Assembly (NCBI GenBank): GCA_029721435.1
Contig: CM056583.1
Coordinates: 53,919,620-53,983,619, forward strand
Origin: Gymnothorax reevesii
Lineage: Eukaryota; Chordata; Actinopteri; Anguilliformes; Muraenidae
Length of the DNA stretch: 64,000 nt
Reading direction: 5' to 3'
Shown here: positions 57,822 to 64,000 of the stretch, piece by piece
Numbering within the stretch: position 1 is the first letter of the stretch
Layout of the letters: every line of letters starts with the position of its first letter
Notes under the pieces: generated by a model
What the model saw: the letters and a program-made list of their open reading frames with translations, nothing else
What the model was told of the DNA's origin: nothing
Database searches by the model: none
Program-made: the position numbers and the translations under genes

Positions 57822-59550
57822 GGTAACGGAATTACGATCTAGAGTAATTTTCATGTCATTTTTACCTGCTATTTATTACTCTAATGTAGTAGGTACTTGT
57901 CTGTGCTTTTATCAGTTCCACTGGCATGCCTACTGAGCTGTATAACACAAAGTTTGGGGTAATTAATTTTGTATAAGGCTGTATGAAGGTGAAAGTGCCG
58001 GTAACAGAATTACGGCAGAAAAAATGACATTATTTTTGCCTTAACTTTGACAGACATATCTCTGAAATCTGGCAATAGGTTTAAGCTTATGGTGGTGGCC
58101 TAGGATGTTGACCTGGCCTTGATAAGTTTATATTGACTGGAATATTCAGATATTTTGTAGGATGCCATATATGAGAAAGACATACCGGTAACGGAATTAC
58201 AAAATGGTAATGGAGTTACATTTTCTGAGAATCTACTAAATTTATTATACTCAAAACAACAAAGCAATTGAAAATTCGAATCATAAATGATGTTTGTGTT
58301 GCTGACCTCCTGTTGAACCAAATTTGTTCAAAATTTTTCAACAAGTCTGAGCAAAAGGAAGGCAATTCATGATATTGATGAGAAAAACTAATTTTTCTAC
58401 AAGATGTTTGTGTATATAATGTATATATTTTTTCTTAAATAGCACAAAATACAGTGTGGGATTCCGATCAATGCACTTTATATAATTAAATTGACAGCTG
58501 AGGCAACCGAGGAAGCCTCCCGCATTAGATGAGTCTTATGTAACAGGTGAGATTAATGTATATCAACCATTTTGAAGACTATTTTACTATTTATTTGCTA
58601 AACTAATATCAACACTTTTATAATATTTTACTAATATCAAAACCTGCTAGTTGGAGGATTGCTGGTTTTCGATATTGAGCATGAACAAATGTCGGACATG
58701 GGATGTGTTGAAAAGGTTTGGTCCTTATAGCCCCTCCCCTTCCTAATTCTTTTACCTCCACCTTAATGGGCCACAGGTTGAGCCCATAAGGGTGGAGGTG
58801 TTGGCAGAGTAAAAAGCTGCCAGCCCTGTTGCTGCTAGATTTTTTCTCTTTTCTCCTAGTTTGTTTGCTGCTCCGTGATATTTTTAAACGTGCCGTTGTT
58901 CGATTTTGTTTTAATTAAATTCAGTTTCTTTACCTCCGGTCTCGGCATTTGAGTTTCTCCTTTTTTTCTTGGCCCATGGTCAAAGTGCCTGCTGGATTGC
59001 TTTTGGCATCCGGCGGCAACAATACCATGACGTGTATTCTGAGCAAAGACTTATCAACGTTTTATCACACGTAGACTCAACAACCTTCACTAAGTAACTG
59101 ACCGCAAGGGCCACAAGCCATGCTTTTCTAATATGAAACCCCTTACAACATTCACACATTATACATGTTATTCAAAGAGATGCTGTCTTGGTAAAGCACG
59201 ATTCCAGGAGGAACAGGATGCTGGTAACAGTGATGGTGAAGAAGACCCCATACTACAGAACAAACATTCATTCATACCCTTCCACAGCAGATGCTACTCC
59301 TTAACCAAACCCAACTATAAATTCCTGCTTTATCTTCTGTTTTCACTGGCTTTCAGAATAGTTCTGTAATTCCATTCCTGGTGTAATTCCATCACCACAA
59401 ATTTTCCAGGATTACGGCTAAGTATTAGAGAGGTTGATGTCTAAAATTCAGTATAGACAAAAGGAGGGAGAGAATTCTTAATAACAATAAAATAAATGCA
59501 GAAATAAGATGATGAAGAGAACTTTACTGCAATATCGGTAACGGAATTAC
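57822..59550. repeat. Dispersed 14-nt motif GGTAACGGAATTAC
   Basis: Exact copies at 57822, 58187 and 59537. One-mismatch copy at 58000, a weaker copy at 58206, and two imperfect inverted copies near 59366 and 59383. Spacing is irregular. The region has short frames only and no recognised protein. Confidence 0.75.
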
Positions 59551-62546
59551 ATTGAAAAATGACAAGTTTCACAATGAACCACTGGAATTGTGTGTTCCAC
59601 TATCCTGCAATGAATTACAGTCTCAAATGCTTTGGCTACCAATGTATGGAAATGCAGTAAAAACCAGGAAATGGCTAAATATCTTCTAGGGGTTGTCAGC
59701 TTTGGAAAAATAACGTTTAATCCTTGTCTTGGAGCTAAAAAAGAATTACAAAATTCGAATCTAAATTTTGAGAAGACCGTCAAACAATATTTTACAACTG
59801 TTTTCAGTGTCAGATTTGGTAATGAGTCATCTACATGAAAGCCTATATATTTCTAATCTAAAACACTAAAAAAATTGCTGCTTTAGCAGCTCTCATGTGG
59901 AATTGCCCAACAATTACCGTCAAGCGCCACCTCCAAAATTTATTTCGTATTAAATGATGTTATGATTCTGGTTGTTTTACATTGAAACATTAATACAGTA
60001 TTTCACACCTGCTGGTATATTCAATTTCTCTGTAATTATATTGTTAATATTTTTTTGTATTGTTTTTGCATTGCCTGTCAGGGGCACCAATAATTTTTTT
60101 TTTTAGCTCACTACCTGTCAGCTGCAACATTAAAACTACCTGTTTAATTGTGTAGGATAAGGCTGGGCCATAAATGCATCGCAATAATTTTAAGAATGTG
60201 ATGAAAGGAAGAAACTGACAAGACACGATGTGATTATGGAATAATTACCCACTGAATGATGCTTGTTGGCTTGATTCACTTGTTCACGGCCACTTCAATT
60301 GCATGTGTTAACCCTTTGGTTACGATCCACTCATGAAAGAGTTCATTTTGTGCCGAGGTTAGGGGGCGAAAGGTTTAATTATTCAAAAAACGCCAGTTAA
60401 TTAATCTAAAAATAGTAACTTTTTTTTGTATTCCCGCCGCCCCCCGATTAGTCGACTTTTGGTCAAAATTTACGGACTTTCTTCAACCAAGATTTTCTTT
60501 GTTTGACAACAGCCCTTGTTTTAGTACAGCCCTTTTCATGAATATTGCTGCAAAACGCGGCATTACTCATGCTGTTTACAAATAATTCTCTGTCAAGTTC
60601 CTTTTCTATAACATAGTCCTGTTCAGAAATTTCAGCCGCTGAGGAATTCATGATTCTCTCCGCCATGGCAACGTCTAATCGGCGTGTGAAGCGATGCGTT
60701 GCCAACGATGCTCGTGACTGTTCCTGTGGGAATGGTTGCTGCCACTGATACAGCATTTTGCCCAGCAAGCAGATACAGGTGATTCAGGATTTTTGCCTGG
60801 TGGGCTGATACAGCCTCGCGCTCGTATCACATGGGCAGATTCCACGCATTTATAAGGAAGTATATGATGAAGAATTGTATCTTCCTATGCTATAGATGCT
60901 GTGCTGTGTAACCAAACACAATAAGTGAGATCAATATCTCGAGTGCGCATGTGCACAAAGCATTTCCACAGGATGGATAAACTAGCGTGGGTACAGGATG
61001 CAGTAGGGTGCAGGATGCAGTAGAGTGCCGGACATGCACTTATAGATTTACTCATGAATTAAAGGGTCGGACTTCGTTTTAACAAGTTATATGAATCTTA
61101 GCATTCGTCAGCTGTACAAGCAGCACCTACACCAACACAAGGATAACGTATGCTTGCTTACAACAGCTATTGCAGGGGCTAGCCAGTATCTAACCTGTCG
61201 GGACATATACCCTTTATATTTTTGCATTGTTAAGAAAGTCAAAGAACACTTTACAATTGGTATGTATGATTGATTCAATTCGCTATTATATTGGCTGTAT
61301 TCCCTTTAACATGCTTTGTCATATCATAAATAATGACAATAACTTACTTTAAGTTCACAAGTGGCTGAATCAGTGTGCAGAACATACGGATACTGCACAA
61401 TAATAAATAGATAAGTGATTAATCGATGATTATGTGGCATATGGCTGATCATTTCCCAATCATGGACAAATCAGAGTTTTCTCTGTGTAGCTGAAATCAA
61501 TGTTCCGGCGCTGATTTCACTGTTATGAGGTGTCCACTGTAGTCATACGTTAATACTGATTCAACATCGATGACTGGAAGTATTTTTGGATGTTGAAATA
61601 TGTTTTCCCCTTGTTGACCTCCGTAAAAATACTGTGAAATAAGATGAAACTAGATGGCCACAGATTGGCAAGTAGGCGGCTGTTTTGGCCGGCTCCCCAT
61701 GCTTATTGACAGCTCTGTTTATTTGCAGGTTCAGCCAGCAGTAGTAGGAGCATGACAACCAAACTTGATCCCTAAAACAAAAAATTATGCAAACCCTTCA
61801 TTCTCTCCCCACCAGCAATGTAGCATTCACATTGATTCTGCCCTCGATTGGATCCGTCAGATCGGATCCAGGCCTCATTCAAATGTGGTTTTTGTTCAGA
61901 TATGTATCCGATGTGTATTGGATATGTGCCAGTGTACCCATTGTGTAAATGCATGTCAACATGCAGATTAGATATTTTGTAAAAAAAAAAAATAATAAAA
62001 ATTTGTGTTCTTGCTGTGTCAGAAATGGCGACAGTTTCTGACATAATATGTGGAATGTTTGTTTACTCATTCTAAATTTTCGCACCTACTGTTAATCATC
62101 AAACTTTTGTACTACCTACTCCCACTAATCCCTTGATCTTTCTCGCATCCACACACTCCTCTGAACAGTGGAGGAAGCGATGATCGCGGTATAGGCATAC
62201 GAGGCGATTATAGCCCCTCTCCTTCTCTTCCTCAGAATCCTCTGGATTAGATGGGGATTTTGCATGCATCACAAGATTAACATCAAGCAAAGCTGAATGT
62301 CATCCACTGTTTACAAAATGAAGACGTGTGTTGCCTACACCTATACGCCAAGTATAGGCCTAGACTATGGCGGAGTCTGCCTACGCATTTGTGATAGATG
62401 GAGGTGATAGGTGTAAAAGGCGTTAAGAGGAGAATCGGATGTAGGTTACCCAGTGAAATGTTGCAAGCTTGCTTGATGTTTTGATCAATTCTGTGACTGC
62501 TAGGCCTGCATGCTTTTGTAGCGCTGCACACACCTTTGCTTTTATT

Positions 62547-63170
62547 ATATCCCCGAACGGCGTTCCGGGGATATTATGTTTTTGGTCCGACCGACGCGCC
62601 GCCCTAGGTGTTAACGCGATAACTTCTGCACTATTTCAATTAGAAATTTCATGGTTTTTATATAAGTAAGTATCATCAAGAGGAAGAACTGATTCGATTT
62701 TGGACAATTTACAATATCTAGATTGGCCACCAGGGGCCAAAAACTGAAAAATCACAGTTTTTATCATTTCTCTGGAAATATTTGTCTGAATGACCTCAAA
62801 TCAAGTGCAAATGAAAGGTCATGACCTGAGGATGTGTCCCATGATGACATTATACCCGTTTGGTTCAAAATTTTGAAACAAAGTGGAGCTTTGTCACATA
62901 AAATTCACCATATTTGCCATATCTTTGGAACCATTTGTCCAATTGACATTGATCTTTGTGCAACTGCAACACAACGTGTCACATGATGACATTATACCTG
63001 TATGGTTCAATATTTTGCCACCAGGTGGCGCTTTGTGATGGAAAATTACCATTTTGGCCATATCTTCAGAACCATGCGTCCGATTGACCTGAAATTAAGT
63101 TCAAATGTAAGTCTATTCAAGGTCTATTCAAGGATTGGGGAATTGGAGGATTGGGGGCGTTCGGGGATAT
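62547..63170. mobile_element. Non-autonomous DNA element with palindromic end and internal repeats (~624 bp)
   Basis: Left and right ends are inverted: ATATCCCCGAACG (62547-62559) and its complement (63158-63170). The left end is itself a hairpin (ATATCCCCGAACGG with CGTTCCGGGGATAT). Inside are at least two ~142-bp imperfect tandem units, each with CATGATGACATTATACC (near 62840 and 62982), GGTTCAA and GCCATATCTT. No open frame. Confidence 0.75.
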
Positions 63171-64000
63171 ACCCCTAGCTGTCTCCTCCGACGGCATAAG
63201 CCTAGTTTTCAATAGCCTTCTCAATTGTGCGCATGTGGCACGCTCAAGACAATGGCCAGGTAGTGAGTGGTGTAAACAAATGGAATTGAAAAGAAATGGA
63301 CATCATTCACACTTAAAACAAGATGTAAACACGCAGTTGAACAAATTGGATATGGGCCTTGTGGTGGAAATTCTTATTTCATAGTGTGTACCTCCTGAAC
63401 TGTAGGTGTCGCTGTTTATATAAGGATTTACTTACTGTAACCTGCTGGCCCTTACTCTTTGTTTACTGTAACTCCTCCCCTCCTGTTGTGAATAAGATCT
63501 GGGGTCACCCCCGTTTCTAGGAGGTCTCCACCTAGGACTTTTGTCTGTACTAGTGTGGCTTCCCGTGCACGTATAAACTAATATCAACTGCCCTTGACTG
63601 AGTGTGTTATTACTTATTGCTTACAATACTTAAAATACACAACGCAGAAGGGGAAATCCCCCACAGCCTCAAAATCCGATCCATATCCGATCTGGGCAAC
63701 AAGACCTGCAGTCTAATTCCAGCCTAGGAGTGATTGCTTTATGGGATCCTTAGTGCTGATTGACAGGGCAGTCCAATGTGATTTGTCTACTCACTTTCAT
63801 TTTAGGGCTTTTTCAGTGTTTTTGCCATGCAAAATATGAAGAGATGCAGCTTTGTTTCCCCCATCTCATTTTATAAATGCTTGGCAGTTACTTCTATATA
63901 ATTTTAAAAAATGGTTGACAGTGACAGCACATTCTGTTTTGTTCACTTCAGGAATTTAGTGCTGCTGAAATATAATAAAATTAGAAAATTTGTATACTTG

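Larger units (their letters stand above)
51588..64000 (+). other. RASA1 intron 1 (to window edge)
   Basis: From the donor at 51588 I find no acceptor followed by the conserved start of the first SH2 domain, so the intron is at least 12.4 kb. It carries the repeats listed separately. Elsewhere in it (51600-53630, 53890-55540, 59600-62540, 63180-64000) I see no gene. A minus-strand frame at 60463-60768 is unrecognised. Confidence 0.75.

Noticed and set aside
58704..59021. LTR-like stretch (TGTGTTG to GGCAACA, with ATTAAA-like signals)
   Set aside because: Flanking bases do not match and the promoter-like box is weak; too uncertain to list.
60308..60768. TTAACCCTTTGG end with a nearby minus-strand frame, possible piggyBac
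   Set aside because: No matching second end and the peptide has no transposase motif.
63484..63664. Short LTR-like segment TGTTGTGAATAAG to CCCCCACA
   Set aside because: Too short, no duplication, no second copy seen.
51588..64000. Search for RASA1 exon 2 (first SH2 domain)
   Set aside because: I did not find the expected tryptophan-tyrosine-histidine start after an acceptor in any frame; likely beyond the window.
1..64000. CRISPR arrays, operons or bacterial-type systems
   Set aside because: None seen; splice signals, LTRs and Tc1 elements show vertebrate DNA.

Overview
The window reads as intergenic and intronic DNA of a ray-finned fish (teleost). It is AT-rich, has almost no long open reading frames, and is packed with repeat types typical of fish genomes: Tc1-like DD34E transposons, hAT and piggyBac miniature elements, and a Tf1/sushi-type Ty3/gypsy retrotransposon with a chromodomain. 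The only host gene I recognise is RASA1 (p120 RasGAP). Its first coding exon lies on the + strand at 51058-51587 inside a CpG-rich block, and intron 1 runs to the right edge of the window.

Layout, left to right. 0-6 kb: a decayed minus-strand Tc1 remnant, one possible minus-strand exon near 2.9 kb, and a complete but inactive Tc1 element at 4433-5988 with TA duplications. 6-15 kb: two hAT-type miniature elements with exact 8-bp duplications, a LINE reverse transcriptase fragment, a pair of inverted ~33-nt minisatellite arms around another miniature element, a 1.9-kb non-autonomous piggyBac-like element bounded by TTAA, a truncated piggyBac transposase and a 135-bp TTAA-flanked element. 15-22 kb: a long decayed transposase-like gene on the minus strand, a solo LTR with exact 5-bp duplication, a tRNA-like pseudogene, a second copy of the 3' half of the piggyBac-like element, and another Tc1 scrap. 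22.4-29.4 kb: a near-complete Ty3/gypsy chromovirus with two 1.3-kb LTRs, gag, protease, reverse transcriptase, RNase H, integrase and chromodomain, broken by a few lesions.

29-50 kb: two probable minus-strand solo LTRs, several Tc1 fragments, an L2/CR1-like LINE scrap, fold-back elements, a second and much older gypsy fragment, microsatellites, and long stretches where I see nothing. 50.4-51.6 kb: CpG-rich promoter region and exon 1 of RASA1. 51.6-64 kb: RASA1 intron 1, holding a THAP-domain remnant, two Tc1 remnants, a region with seven copies of a 14-nt motif, and a ~620-bp DNA element with palindromic ends and internal tandem repeats.

The strongest unusual signal is in the gypsy element. 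No tRNA-type primer site follows the 5' LTR. Instead, ten bases just downstream of it are the exact complement of ten bases in the LTR that start 30 nt after the start of the TATA box, where the RNA should begin. This is the arrangement of self-primed Tf1/sushi elements. The same ten bases and spacing are kept in the diverged solo LTR at 17.4-18.7 kb.
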